A stretch of 64,000 bases of DNA from CAZDRX01 sp964508225 (GCA_964508225.1 CAZDRX010000008.1:4174-68173), one strand, 5' to 3'; positions 23,668-32,524 are shown, counted from the first letter of the stretch. Numbers and translations: made by a program. The notes: generated by a model from the sequence alone, not told the origin.

Positions 23668-24399
23668 ATGCCTCCGTCTGTTTCGATCATCGTTCCGTGC
23701 AGGAACGAGGCCGGCAATATCCCGCGTATTCTTCCGGCCATTCCGTCCTTCGGGGCGGAGACGGAAGTGATCTTCGTTGAGGGGCACTCCACAGATGACA
23801 CGTGGACACGTCTTCAGTCACTCCCGCAGACGGTGGATGGTCGCAGCGTCCGCATCGTGCAGCAGCAGGGGATCGGAAAGGCGGATGCCGTTCACCTCGG
23901 ATTTTCGCTCGCTCGGAACGATATCCTCATCATTCTCGATGCCGACATGACCGTCGATCCCGCGTGCCTCGGAGAGTTCTATACCTGCATCGCTTCCGGA
24001 CGTGCGGACGTCGCCATCGGCACACGTCTCGTGCTCTCGATGGAGGAGGGATCGATGCCGCTCCCCAATCGTCTCGCCAACCGTTTCTTCGCTTTCCTCC
24101 TCGGTATCGTGCTCCGGCAGAGATTCACGGACACACTCTGCGGTACCAAGGCGTTCCGGCGCACGGATCATGCACGCATCCTCACCGCGAGCGGAGTGAT
24201 GGGATCGCGCGATCCGTTCGGGGATTACTGGATTCTCGTCGGCGCGGCGAACGCAGGCCTGCGTATTCTGGAAATTCCTGTCCGTTACTTCCGGAGGAGG
24301 TACGGTAAGTCGAACATCCGGCACGTCCGTGAAGGCCTGCTTCTCCTGAGATTAACGCTCATGGCTGCCACTGTATCGCGCAGCACTACAACTCACTGA
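23668..24399 (+). CDS. family 2 glycosyltransferase (polyprenyl-phosphate mannosyl/glucosyltransferase-like)
   Basis: The GT-A start SVSIIVPCRNEAGNIPRILP, LDADMTVDP (DxD metal and nucleotide-sugar site) and TDTLCGTKAFRR (DPM1-like acceptor loop) identify a GT2 of the dolichyl-phosphate-mannose-synthase type. At 243 aa it has no C-terminal TMs. The ATG 23668 follows directly after a CTCC tract. Divergent from fcl, with a 90-bp intergenic promoter region. Confidence 0.88.
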   Translation: MPPSVSIIVPCRNEAGNIPRILPAIPSFGAETEVIFVEGHSTDDTWTRLQSLPQTVDGRSVRIVQQQGIGKADAVHLGFSLARNDILIILDADMTVDPACLGEFYTCIASGRADVAIGTRLVLSMEEGSMPLPNRLANRFFAFLLGIVLRQRFTDTLCGTKAFRRTDHARILTASGVMGSRDPFGDYWILVGAANAGLRILEIPVRYFRRRYGKSNIRHVREGLLLLRLTLMAATVSRSTTTH

Positions 24400-24413
24400 C
24401 CATATCGTTGCAA

Positions 24414-24442
24414 TTGACTCTCTCATCGTTCTTCACTGAAAT
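24414..24442 (+). promoter_or_regulatory. promoter of Cys-repeat gene 1
   Basis: TTGACT (24414-24419), 17-nt spacer, TGAAAT (24437-24442), then a 39-nt pyrimidine-rich leader to the ATG. The sequence GCAATTGACTCTC and the downstream TTTCTTCCTTCC are shared with the next two units. Confidence 0.7.
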
Positions 24443-24481
24443 ACGTTCAATACGTATCGTTGTTTTCTTCCTTCCCTTTGT

Positions 24482-26011
24482 ATGAACAAGTTCGTCCAAT
24501 TCTTTGGATCCTTCGTCGCCATCGTTGTCGTCGGTGTTCTCATCATGACGGCGACGGGCCAGCTCGGTCCGGTACTCCGCAGCGACAGCGCAATTTCCGA
24601 CAACGCGCTTGACGTGTCCGAGCCCGGTACGATGGTGACTCCGGACGGTCGTTTTTCCGTCCTCAAGACGGGAGACACCTACTTCGTCACGGAAAACAGT
24701 CCCGCTTCAAAACAGCAGGTTGCTTCGGCGAAGGGCACGCCTCTTGCGGGGGATCTTTTGGATGGAGGCACACCGATGAATCCTGCGGCAGCGGTCACCT
24801 GCAATCCGGGAATCGTGACGAAGGGTCCGCAGGATCCTGCGAGCAAGAAGTACAAAATCAGCTGTCCCACATCCATGCCCGGTGATTCATACTTCCAGGC
24901 GCCGGCCATCACCGAACTCCAGAATGCTCTCGGATGTACGAATGCCGCAGCTGCGGCGGCGAACGTTGCCTGTCCGGATGCGACGAACTGCGAGAAGGAC
25001 GGAACACCCACGATGCAGACACCGAATCCTTTCACCACCTGTACGGTCAAGAACAAGAGGAGGGACGCGCGGGCGAAAACATGTACCGCCGACGTCGATT
25101 GCACGGCTGCCCAGTGTGACTACAAGCAGCTCTGCAAGCCGAAGCCGAGGGAGACCTGCTGCTACGCCGACAGCCAGACGGTCGCAACCTGCAGAGCCGG
25201 TGCCGGAACCTGCAGTGCCGGAGAGACCGTGGGCACGGACTATCCGACGGGTGGTCAGTGCGGAATGAACTGCAAACCCGTGAACACGCGTTGCTGCAAA
25301 CCTGCGACTGGTGCTTGGTCGTGCAGCCCCACGTGTGCTGCCGGCGTGACGGGTGAGATCAAGACGATTGCGGAGTGCGGAGGCATGTGCTCATCATCCC
25401 CGACGGTGTACTGCTGCAAGAATACGGCTGCGAACACGTACGGCTGCAAGACGTCCTGCGGGACGGGGGAGACGTCGCAGACGATTACCGGCATGTGTGA
25501 CCCTGCGACGAACTGTAAAGCTTCTTCCTCCAGTTCCACCCCTGCAGTCTGCTGCAAGAATTCAAATGGCCAGTTCTACTGTCGCCAGAGCTGCAATACG
25601 AATGAGGTTGGCGTCGGTATCACGGGTGCCTGCAATGCCAATAGCGGAGGAAACTGCACGCAAAGTTCCTCATCTTCCGCTACTTCCACGCCGGTCTCGG
25701 TGTGCTGCCTGACTGCCGGCACGTACACGTGTTCCCCGAACTGTGCGGGCACCGTTGTTCCGTTCACAGGGAACAACGGCGTCTGCGACACGAATATCAA
25801 CTGCAAGTCTTCGGCCTCTTCTTCCAGCACACCTCCTCCTCCACCCCCGCCACCCCCTCCAAGCTCGACGGGAAGTACGTCTTCACGTTGCACGGGGTCT
25901 ACTCCGGTTGGAACAACCTGTAGTAACTCGAATCCCTGTGATACCAGCAAGGGTGATTGTTTCTGCTCCACGACTGGGAATCCGCTCGCGATCACAGGCA
26001 AGTGTCAGTAA
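24482..26011 (+). CDS. Cys-repeat surface protein 1 (5 repeats)
   Basis: 509 aa. Signal anchor at 1-26 (MNKFVQFFGSFVAIVVVGVL). Conserved core at about 107-227 contains TKGPQDPASKKYKISCP, GDSYFQAPAITELQNALGCT, CPDATNCEKDGTPTMQTPNP and CDYKQLCKPKPRETCC. Five Cys units start at residues 226, 271, 311, 357 and 408, roughly CC-x(5-9)-[WYF]xC-x(2-3)-C-x(10-18)-C-x(3-5)-C, separated by Ser-rich linkers. A Pro run near 450 leads to a C-terminal Cys domain (CDTSKGDCFC). I know no named family; this looks like a disulfide-stabilised extracellular stalk or adhesin. First of three tandem paralogues, each a separate transcription unit. Confidence 0.85.
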   Translation: MNKFVQFFGSFVAIVVVGVLIMTATGQLGPVLRSDSAISDNALDVSEPGTMVTPDGRFSVLKTGDTYFVTENSPASKQQVASAKGTPLAGDLLDGGTPMNPAAAVTCNPGIVTKGPQDPASKKYKISCPTSMPGDSYFQAPAITELQNALGCTNAAAAAANVACPDATNCEKDGTPTMQTPNPFTTCTVKNKRRDARAKTCTADVDCTAAQCDYKQLCKPKPRETCCYADSQTVATCRAGAGTCSAGETVGTDYPTGGQCGMNCKPVNTRCCKPATGAWSCSPTCAAGVTGEIKTIAECGGMCSSSPTVYCCKNTAANTYGCKTSCGTGETSQTITGMCDPATNCKASSSSSTPAVCCKNSNGQFYCRQSCNTNEVGVGITGACNANSGGNCTQSSSSSATSTPVSVCCLTAGTYTCSPNCAGTVVPFTGNNGVCDTNINCKSSASSSSTPPPPPPPPPPSSTGSTSSRCTGSTPVGTTCSNSNPCDTSKGDCFCSTTGNPLAITGKCQ

Positions 26012-26029
26012 ACGTTCCCATCACAGAAG

Positions 26030-26055
26030 AGCCGCCTCCGTGGGCGGCTTTTTTT
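26030..26055 (+). terminator. rho-independent terminator of Cys-repeat gene 1
   Basis: AGCCGCC (26030-26036) and GGCGGCT (26043-26049) form a 7-bp stem followed by a T-run. The stem sequence is identical in the terminators of genes 2 and 3. Confidence 0.9.
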
Positions 26056-26091
26056 GTAGCCGTATTCCGAAACGTTGCCCGTCTTCCGCAA

Positions 26092-26120
26092 TTGACTCTC
26101 CCATCGTTCTTCATTGAAAT
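26092..26120 (+). promoter_or_regulatory. promoter of Cys-repeat gene 2
   Basis: TTGACT (26092-26097), 17-nt spacer, TGAAAT (26115-26120). The upstream block GAAACGTTGCCCGTCTTCCG is identical in front of gene 3 and could be an activator or UP-type site. Confidence 0.7.
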
Positions 26121-26161
26121 ACGTTAAATACGGCATCGTTGTTTTCTTCCTTCCTCTTTCT

Positions 26162-27463
26162 ATGAATAAGTTCGTCCACTTTCTCGGATACTCCGTGGCC
26201 TTCGTCGTCGTCGGTATTCTCATCATGACTGCGACCGGCCAGCTTGCTCCCGCACTGCGCGGCGATATCATGGGATCGAGCAGCATGTCGATCAGCCCTA
26301 CAGGCATTGAATCATCGATGCCCTCCAGTGCTGAGTCTTCCATTCCCGAAGGTATCGTTTCGGAGGATGGGAAGACCACCTTTGTGGAAAAAGGTGATGG
26401 CACCGTCGAGGCGTACATCACCCCCACAGAATCATCGACACAGACTTCCACAGCGTATGCGGGAGGCACCACGGGTGGTGATGACTCCGGTACGACCGGT
26501 GGCGCCATGTTGGCTGCCGGAGCGGTGACGTGTCAGCCTGGGATCCAGACGAAAGGTCCGCAGGATCCCGCGGGCAAGCAACGTAAAATCAACTGTCCCG
26601 GTGCCATCCCCGGCGACTCCTACTTCGCCGCCCCTGCAATCGCCGAACTCCAGACTGCGCTCGGATGTACGAATGCCGCAGCTGCCGCAGCGACAGTCGC
26701 CTGTCCCGATGCTGTGAACTGCGAGAAGGACGGAACACCCACGATGCAGACACCGAATCCTTTCACCACGTGTACGGTGAAGAACAAGAAGAAGGATACC
26801 AAGACGAAGACCTGTACCGCCGATGTCGACTGCGGCCCGGCCCAGTGTGACTACAAGCAGCTCTGCAAGCCGAAGCCGAGGAAGACCTGCTGCACGGGAG
26901 CCGGCGGCGCAAAGACGTGCAGAGATGGTGCCGGAACCTGCAACGCCGGAGAGACCGTGGGAACGGATTATGCGGCGGATCAGTGTGCCGCGAATTGTTC
27001 GTCATCTTCTTCCGCGACGTCGGCGAATGTCGTGTGTTGCGGCAACCCGAACGCATGGGCATGCGCGACCAGCTGCGCCACGGGCGTGGCGAGTTATACG
27101 CATCCGGACGCCGCAACATGCAATGCGAATTGCAGCACACCATCTTCCAATTCTTCTTCAGCGCAGACGGCACGTACATGTTGCAAAACCACGACGAATG
27201 CCTACGCATGCAGACCCAGCTGCGCAGCTGCAGAGACGATAGTCTTTGTCGGCGGTGATGAAAATGCATGCAATTCTGCCTGCAACGCCTCCATCTCGTC
27301 ATCCATTGCCTCATCGGAGGCTGCGACGTGCTGCGCGAACGGCACATCGTACGTCTGCAGAGTGAGCTGCCTCGCCGGAGAGACTGGATTCAACTGGGGA
27401 AATGCTTCCGCATGTAATCTCGGATGCTTCTTCTCATCGGTATCTTCGGCGTTCAGTTCATAG
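26162..27463 (+). CDS. Cys-repeat surface protein 2 (4 repeats)
   Basis: 433 aa from ATG 26162. Same signal anchor (MNKFVHFLGYSVAFVVVGIL), a Ser/Thr/Gly-rich spacer of about 110 residues, then the conserved core with TKGPQDPAGKQRKINCPGA and the near-identical CEKDGTPTMQTPNPFTTC stretch. Four Cys units follow (starting CCTGAGGAKTC, CCGNPNAWAC, CCKTTTNAYAC, CCANGTSYVC), joined by Ser-rich linkers. Unlike genes 1 and 3, it ends in Ser-rich sequence after the last repeat, without the extra C-terminal Cys domain. The core DNA is far more similar to gene 1 than the flanks are, pointing to recent duplication or gene conversion. Confidence 0.85.
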   Translation: MNKFVHFLGYSVAFVVVGILIMTATGQLAPALRGDIMGSSSMSISPTGIESSMPSSAESSIPEGIVSEDGKTTFVEKGDGTVEAYITPTESSTQTSTAYAGGTTGGDDSGTTGGAMLAAGAVTCQPGIQTKGPQDPAGKQRKINCPGAIPGDSYFAAPAIAELQTALGCTNAAAAAATVACPDAVNCEKDGTPTMQTPNPFTTCTVKNKKKDTKTKTCTADVDCGPAQCDYKQLCKPKPRKTCCTGAGGAKTCRDGAGTCNAGETVGTDYAADQCAANCSSSSSATSANVVCCGNPNAWACATSCATGVASYTHPDAATCNANCSTPSSNSSSAQTARTCCKTTTNAYACRPSCAAAETIVFVGGDENACNSACNASISSSIASSEAATCCANGTSYVCRVSCLAGETGFNWGNASACNLGCFFSSVSSAFSS

Positions 27464-27484
27464 GTGTCTGATGTTCGATGGTAA

Positions 27485-27508
27485 AGCCGCCTCCGGGCGG
27501 CTTTTTTT
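27485..27508 (+). terminator. rho-independent terminator of Cys-repeat gene 2
   Basis: AGCCGCC (27485-27491), loop TCCG, GGCGGCT (27496-27502), then a T-run; same stem as after genes 1 and 3. Confidence 0.9.
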
Positions 27509-27545
27509 AGCACAGGTGTTTCGAAACGTTGCCCGTCTTCCGCAA

Positions 27546-27574
27546 TTGACTCTCCTGCAGCCCTATAATGGAAT
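27546..27574 (+). promoter_or_regulatory. promoter of Cys-repeat gene 3
   Basis: TTGACT (27546-27551), 17-nt spacer, TGGAAT (27569-27574). A perfect TATAAT also sits at 27564-27569 but only 12 nt from the -35. The ATG is at 27610 after a T/C-rich leader. Confidence 0.65.
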
Positions 27575-27609
27575 ACATCAAATACGATCGTCTCCTTCCT
27601 TCTTTTTGT

Positions 27610-28902
27610 ATGAACAAGCTTCTCCACTTCCTCGGATACACTGCAGGGCTTTTCGTTCTCGGTGTTCTCATTCTCACAGCAACAGGACGGCTTGGCCCCA
27701 TCCTCCGTGGAGATACCGGTCCTGCCGGCATGATTCCTGCCACCTACATTTCGTCATCGAGCTCATCCCTCTCCATGCCGGGGACGATCGCCGTCACTGA
27801 GCCCACGCTTGATCCGCAGATGACGTACACAGAGAATGCCGGCATCGTGAGCGTTTCGATCAACCAGACGTCCACGACGACTGCCACGACGACCACAAGC
27901 ACGACCACAAGCAGTGCTTCTGCCTATGCGAATGCCCCCGCAGGCACGACCGGTGGCGGAGGCGTGACGGCGAATGCAACAGCCACTACCTGCCAGCCCG
28001 GTATTCTCACGAAGGGTCCACAGGACCCCGCAAGGAAGAACTACAAAATCAACTGCCCCAGCGGTATGCCCGGTGACTCGTACTTCGCCGCGCCTGCCAT
28101 CACGGAACTCCAAAATACTCTCGCCTGCACGAATGCTGCTGCGGGGGTTGCCATGGTGGCGTGTCCCGATGCGAACAATTGCGAGAAGGACGGTATGCCC
28201 ACGATGCAGGCACCCAATCCTTTCACCACCTGCAAGGTCACAAACAAACTCAGGAACGCAACGATGAAGACCTGCACTGCGGATGTGGATTGCACCGCTG
28301 CCCAGTGTGACTACAAGCAGCCCTGCAAGCCGAAACCCGCTGCGCCGCTCTGCTGTCTTGCACAGAATCCGACGACTCTCACCTGGACTCCCACCTGCAG
28401 AACGACTGCGACGTGTGTCGTGGGTGAGATGCAGGTCGGCACCGCATCCACCATGTGTTCCACGAATTGCCCCATGGCCGCGACAACTCTGAATAATCAG
28501 GTGCAGTGTTGCACGGCGTACAATGCAACGACACAGAGCTACGTCGGCACATGTCGTATGGCATGTGGCTCGGGAGAGTCGCCACAGGGAGGTGCCCGGA
28601 ATGCCGCCACGTGTCCTGCCGAGTGTGCCAATATCGCCGCCGCAATGACCACTCCTCCAACCACGACGCCGCCAACCACCACACCTCCGACCACCACTCC
28701 TCCCACCACCACTCCTCCTACGACTACGCCTCCGACCACCACGCCTCCTCCGGCCAGTTCCTGTCCAAGTACGGCGATCGGACAATACTGCAAAGGGGGA
28801 AATACTCCTGTGAACTGTCCGAATGGTTGCTTCTGCCGTACGGCAAACGGTGACCTCGTTGGAGGCGTCGGGGCTCTCGAAGGAACGTGTAAGGCGAGTT
28901 AA
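27610..28902 (+). CDS. Cys-repeat surface protein 3 (2 repeats, TTPPT stalk)
   Basis: 430 aa from ATG 27610. Signal anchor MNKLLHFLGYTAGLFVLGVL, a Ser/Thr-rich spacer with TTTATTTTSTTTS-like runs, and the conserved core (TKGPQDPARKNYKINCPSG; CPDANNCEKDGMPTMQAPNP). Then only two Cys units (CCLAQNPTTL and CCTAYNATTQ starts), a stalk of about seven PPTTT repeats, and a C-terminal Cys domain (PNGCFCRTANGDLVGG) like that of gene 1. The Thr-Pro stalk is typical of extended, possibly glycosylated, cell-surface spacers. Confidence 0.85.
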   Translation: MNKLLHFLGYTAGLFVLGVLILTATGRLGPILRGDTGPAGMIPATYISSSSSSLSMPGTIAVTEPTLDPQMTYTENAGIVSVSINQTSTTTATTTTSTTTSSASAYANAPAGTTGGGGVTANATATTCQPGILTKGPQDPARKNYKINCPSGMPGDSYFAAPAITELQNTLACTNAAAGVAMVACPDANNCEKDGMPTMQAPNPFTTCKVTNKLRNATMKTCTADVDCTAAQCDYKQPCKPKPAAPLCCLAQNPTTLTWTPTCRTTATCVVGEMQVGTASTMCSTNCPMAATTLNNQVQCCTAYNATTQSYVGTCRMACGSGESPQGGARNAATCPAECANIAAAMTTPPTTTPPTTTPPTTTPPTTTPPTTTPPTTTPPPASSCPSTAIGQYCKGGNTPVNCPNGCFCRTANGDLVGGVGALEGTCKAS

Positions 28903-28918
28903 AGACTGCTTTAAAATA

Positions 28919-28942
28919 AGCCGCCTCCGGGCGGCTTTTTTT
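28919..28942 (+). terminator. rho-independent terminator of Cys-repeat gene 3
   Basis: AGCCGCC (28919-28925), TCCG loop, GGCGGCT (28930-28936), then a T-run. Confidence 0.9.
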
Positions 28943-29019
28943 GTGCTTGCACCCTGAAATTGCGCATGCACGAAACACCGCTGGACGACGAAGAGCCGCC
29001 GACGGTTGCCTGATGATGC

Positions 29020-29094
29020 TGGTAGCCCCACGGAGGATCGAACTCCGATTTCCTGGATGAGAACCAAGTGTCCTAACCATTAGACGATGGAGCC
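29020..29094 (-). tRNA. tRNA-Glu (anticodon CUC)
   Basis: The minus strand reads GGCTCCATCGTCTAATGG and gives a full cloverleaf: D-loop TAATGGTTAGGA, anticodon stem CTTGG/CCAGG with loop TTCTCAT (anticodon CTC), T-arm with TTCGATC, and an encoded CCA. The acceptor stem GGCTCCA/TGGGGCT has a G1-U72 wobble pair, and position 73 is A. It decodes GAG. The rest of the 350-bp gap (28903-29252) holds only the preceding terminator and a short inverted repeat TCTCAAT...ATTGAGA (29173-29205). Confidence 0.95.
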
Positions 29095-29252
29095 GCAAGA
29101 TCAAAAGAGCACTCGCCGGACGTTCTTCGCTCTCTGAACGTCGATAAAAACGCCTTCAAAGAGCCTGTCAATTCTCAATGAATGGTTCCCGATTGTCAAT
29201 TGAGAGCTTCAGGCCGACAATACCCGCCGCTTACCCGTTTCCTCTGTTTCCC

Positions 29253-29789
29253 ATGACCTCCTCCATCCGCCTGCCCGATGCGATGCCCGATGTCTCGCGT
29301 CCCACACTCCTCGTCGTCTGCGACACGCACCACTGCCGCCTGCTCGATGTCGGCGGACACACGATCGTGGAGAAGGCGGAGCTCGCATCCAAGGAGCATG
29401 TGTTCACGGATCGTCAGGATCGCAAGCCCGGTCCGTCCGCACACGGCGGTCAGGGAGGCTCCATGATGGGAGTGGGGGAGACCGACCAGCTTGAGGAGCA
29501 CCGCCTGAAGGAATTCGCCAACACGCTCGTGAAGCACCTTGAGGAACTCGTCCGCAGCCAGAAGATCGACGCGCTCCACCTCTCCGCCCCCGGAAAGTTT
29601 CTCGCTGCGGTGAAGAAGGATCTCACGCCCGCACTCACGAAAGTCATGGTGCAGTCGATCGACGGCAACTACGTGAAGGAGCAGCCGCTTGCACTCCTCG
29701 TGCGCTTCCGTCCGGATCTCAAGGAAGCTGTCGAGAAGCTCCGCAGTGAGGAGAACTACAGCCCCAAGAACCAGCCGCCGAAGAAATAG
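29253..29789 (+). CDS. host attachment protein family (baeRF-like)
   Basis: 178 aa from ATG 29253, after the leader CTCTGTTTCCC. LLVVCDTHHCRLLDVGGHTI is the N-terminal strand of the Host_attach/eRF1-like family. A Gly-rich middle (HGGQGGSMMGVGETDQLEEH) and the helix-strand region FANTLVKHLEELVRSQKIDA, LHLSAPGKFLAAVKKDL and VQSIDGNYVKE match that family too. Members were named for Agrobacterium attachment, but comparative work places them near archaeal-type release factor folds with possible ribosome roles. The true function here is unknown. Confidence 0.75.
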   Translation: MTSSIRLPDAMPDVSRPTLLVVCDTHHCRLLDVGGHTIVEKAELASKEHVFTDRQDRKPGPSAHGGQGGSMMGVGETDQLEEHRLKEFANTLVKHLEELVRSQKIDALHLSAPGKFLAAVKKDLTPALTKVMVQSIDGNYVKEQPLALLVRFRPDLKEAVEKLRSEENYSPKNQPPKK

Positions 29790-29827
29790 AGTGGTCATCC
29801 GGAGCGCAAAGGACGTACACTTTCGCT

Positions 29828-30577
29828 GTGACCAACCATACGGACATCAAGCGCGCACTCGAAGAACACCGTGCGAGCGAGCCTCACGGAAGTGCGCTCG
29901 GGGCGTACATCCATGACATCGTCTACGGTGCCAATGATGGCATCGTGACGACCTTTGCCGTGGTCTCCGGCGTTGCCGGTGCGGATCTGGCTCCGTCGAT
30001 TGTGGTCATTCTCGGGTTTGCCAACGTGCTCGCCGACGGTCTTTCCATGGGGCTCGGCAATTACCTGTCCAGCAAGTCACGGCAGGACAATTACCAGCGT
30101 GTTCTCAAAGAAGAGCTGAGAGAGATCGAGGAGATTCCGGAGATCGAGCGTGAGGAGGTGAAGGAGATCTTCGAGGCCAAGGGATTCACCGGTGCGGATC
30201 TGGAGCGCGCGGTGCAGGTGATCACCTCGGACAAGCAGGCATGGGCAGACTTCATGATGCGCGAGGAGCACGGACTCAGTCCGGAGGAGGACGGAAAGCC
30301 GGTTCTGCATGCGGTGGCGACGTTCTCCGCGTTCCTGCTCTTCGGCAGTATTCCCATCTTCCCGTACCTCTTCAGCCCTGCCGTCGGCACGCATTTCCAG
30401 TACGCAATCGCCTCCACGGTCATCGCACTCCTCATCGTGGGGTTGCTCAGGAGCTGGGTGACACGTGAACGGCTCATCAAGGGTCCGCTCGAGATTCTCA
30501 CCGTCGGCTGTCTCTGTGCTGCGGCCGCATACATCGTCGGTGTTCTTCTGAAGGGTATCGGCGCAGGAGCAGTCTAG
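29828..30577 (+). CDS. VIT1/CCC1-family iron/manganese transporter
   Basis: 249 aa, GTG start at 29828. The N-terminus IHDIVYGANDGIVTTFAVVS with GVAGADL and LADGLSMGLGNYLSSKS match TM1-TM2 of vacuolar iron transporter proteins. A cytoplasmic metal-binding-type helical domain (EELREIEEIPEIEREEVKEI) lies between TM2 and TM3, as in VIT. Three more TMs complete it. It likely exports Fe2+ or Mn2+. It converges with the nuclease gene, and the stop codons overlap by 4 nt. Confidence 0.88.
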   Translation: MTNHTDIKRALEEHRASEPHGSALGAYIHDIVYGANDGIVTTFAVVSGVAGADLAPSIVVILGFANVLADGLSMGLGNYLSSKSRQDNYQRVLKEELREIEEIPEIEREEVKEIFEAKGFTGADLERAVQVITSDKQAWADFMMREEHGLSPEEDGKPVLHAVATFSAFLLFGSIPIFPYLFSPAVGTHFQYAIASTVIALLIVGLLRSWVTRERLIKGPLEILTVGCLCAAAAYIVGVLLKGIGAGAV

Positions 30578-31365
30578 ACAGCCCGTGCCGGACAGATATC
30601 GCGGTAGGGGCAGTGTCTGCATGCGTGTGCAGAGGGCGTGGCACCGAAGTCCTTCGAAGCAATCCGCTCTGCGAGCAGGCGGATGCTCTTCAGTGCATCG
30701 ATGAGTTCCGCTGCTGTCCGCGTCGTGATTTGTTCCGTGATTCCTTCCTCCGTCACGGAGAGGAGAACGAGTGCGTTCACAGGCTCCTTCCACAGATCCG
30801 CGGCAGCGATGGCGTACACGGAGAGCTGCAGGTCGGTCTGGAGCGAAGCCTCCTCTCTTGGTCCCGTCGATTTATAATCGATGACGGTGAGTCCGTGTGC
30901 AGATCTCTCGACACGGTCGAAGCGTCCGGAGAGTGTCAGATCATCCGCATCCGGCACGCGCAGCGAGAAACCTTTCTCGATGGCAGCCACATTCCGTGGT
31001 TCACTGCTCCACCATGCGAAGTAGTGACGCAGTGCCCGTTCACCCGCGGCAAACCGTGCATCCATCTCTGCGCGTGACGCGTAGCCTTCCGCGATGAAGC
31101 TCTCTCTCCAGAGAGAGAGGAGGGTGGTGAGCGAGAGCTCGACTTGCTGATCGTGCGGATGATCGTCGGTGAAGAGCATCAGCTGTTTCTTCTTTGGTTC
31201 CTGTCGCTCAAGCTCCAGCAGTCCGAACTTCCGGAGGGTGTTGTGCAGGCTTGAACCGAAGCTCTCGCCTTCGCTCATCGCACGCGGAAGCTTCTTCACG
31301 CATGCATACTCATACTGCCGCGGACAGCGGCGGTAGGTCGAGAGTTGGGAGTAGGAGAGGGCCAC
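30574..31365 (-). CDS. PD-(D/E)XK exonuclease, RecB/Cas4-like with Fe-S cysteines
   Basis: 263 aa. SYSQLSTYRRCPRQYEYACV at the start and CRHCPYRDIC at the end give the split Cys set that holds a 4Fe-4S cluster in AddB/Cas4-type nucleases. The core is LSGRFDRVERSAHGLTVIDY followed by KS (D ... D-x-K), then QLSVYAIAA (motif QxxxY). It is a stand-alone RecB-domain protein with no helicase and no cas genes nearby, so a general DNA repair role is more likely than CRISPR. Confidence 0.85.
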   Translation of the reverse strand: MALSYSQLSTYRRCPRQYEYACVKKLPRAMSEGESFGSSLHNTLRKFGLLELERQEPKKKQLMLFTDDHPHDQQVELSLTTLLSLWRESFIAEGYASRAEMDARFAAGERALRHYFAWWSSEPRNVAAIEKGFSLRVPDADDLTLSGRFDRVERSAHGLTVIDYKSTGPREEASLQTDLQLSVYAIAAADLWKEPVNALVLLSVTEEGITEQITTRTAAELIDALKSIRLLAERIASKDFGATPSAHACRHCPYRDICPARAV

Positions 31366-31394
31366 AGGTCTCCGATTCTATCCCTGCGGTGCGG

Positions 31395-32524
31395 TTATGC
31401 CACCTCGGGTGCGGCCACACTCTTCCTCGTGAGCATGAGCGGTCCGACCAGCGTCTTGTACGGATTGCCGTCATTGCCGATCAGGCCGACCTTGTCCGTG
31501 GTGGCGCTTGCGAGCATCTGCACCATGTTCTTCACGGTCTTCCATGTGAACTGATCCGACTGTGAGATGCCGAGAGCGGTTGCATGGATCGTCAGAATAC
31601 CCCCCTCGCCGACTTCGGCACTCGTGAGACCGTTGCCAAGCCAGGCATTGCCGAATGTCCATTCTGTTCCGGCGATCGCGATGGTGTTGCCGTCCACGAT
31701 CCGTAGGTTCTTTCCTTCCACATCCACACCGGCGCGGAGTTCATCGTTCGTATACTTCGGGGCAGTCGGGTCTTTCTCGAGCTCGGGCTCGGGCTTGGGT
31801 GCGGGTTTTTCGGCAGGTGTGTCACCGGGCTTTCCTTTGATCGCCTCAATCGTGCTGTCGAAGGTGNNNNNNNNNNGGTGCCCTGACGGTGCAGGCTGCC
31901 GAACGCGCTGGCGGCACCGAGAATGCCGCTGCCGATAAAGGCGATCTTTCCGGCCTTCTTCATATTCTCAGCGAGAGATTCGATCGCTTTTTCGCCGCTC
32001 TCACTCACGAATCCGACGAGCTTGCCCACCCACTTTACGGGGAACGATGCGAGCCACGATCCGCCCGCGATGACGGCGCCGAGCACGGGGAGGCGCATTG
32101 CGGTCGGGAGCTTCGCATACGCTTCACGCATAGCATCGGTTGTCGGCTTCATCGTATCGAGAGCCTCTGCAGCACCCGGGACGTTGTTCCTTGCAAGATC
32201 CACGACAGGGTCCACGACGGTTCGCTTCGCGAGGTCGACCCCGCTCGAAACCGCAGTGTCGATGTGATCCGTCGTGTATCCGACGGCGTACTTCGCCTGC
32301 TGGAGCTTCTGCCTGTGCCGCTCGACTGCGGTGAGTGACTCGAGGCGTGCCTCGAGTGTGCGGAGTGCGGTCATCACCTGCGTGCGGTCGTTTTTGTCGA
32401 TGGCCTCCTGCAATGGTGTCGCTTCTGCCTGCACCTCGGTGTCGGTGTCTCCTTCGATGCTCGCGCGGAGCGCTTCGAGGGGCCTTTTCTGCTCCGGGAG
32501 AATTTCGGTACGGGTCGTGTCCAT
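31395..32524 (-). CDS. unknown operon protein A (gene 4 of 4), contains an assembly gap
   Basis: The N-terminal part is helical: charged at residues 1-80, then a Gly/Ala-rich, possibly amphipathic or membrane-active stretch (LPVLGAVIAGGSWLASFPVK; KIAFIGSGILGAASAFG). A 10-N gap breaks the frame at 31867-31876. Beyond it the same gene continues in another frame as a Pro/Glu linker and a beta-rich C-terminal domain (GVDVEGKNLRIVDGNTIAIA; AEVGEGGILTIHATALG). I call it one gene with a mis-sized gap. No family recognised. It is last in the four-gene operon 35372-31395. Confidence 0.65.
31867..31876. other. assembly gap (10 N)
   Basis: Filler inside unknown operon protein A. The reading frame differs on either side, so the real gap length is not 10. 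Confidence 0.98.

Noticed and set aside
28660..28760. CRISPR-like short repeats
   Set aside because: These are in-frame ACCACCACTCCTCC-type codon repeats for the PPTTT stalk of Cys-repeat protein 3; there are no spacers and no cas genes.
30574..31365. Cas4 and a CRISPR locus
   Set aside because: The nuclease has Cas4-like Fe-S cysteines, but no cas1, cas2 or array is near; RecB-family repair nuclease is the simpler reading.
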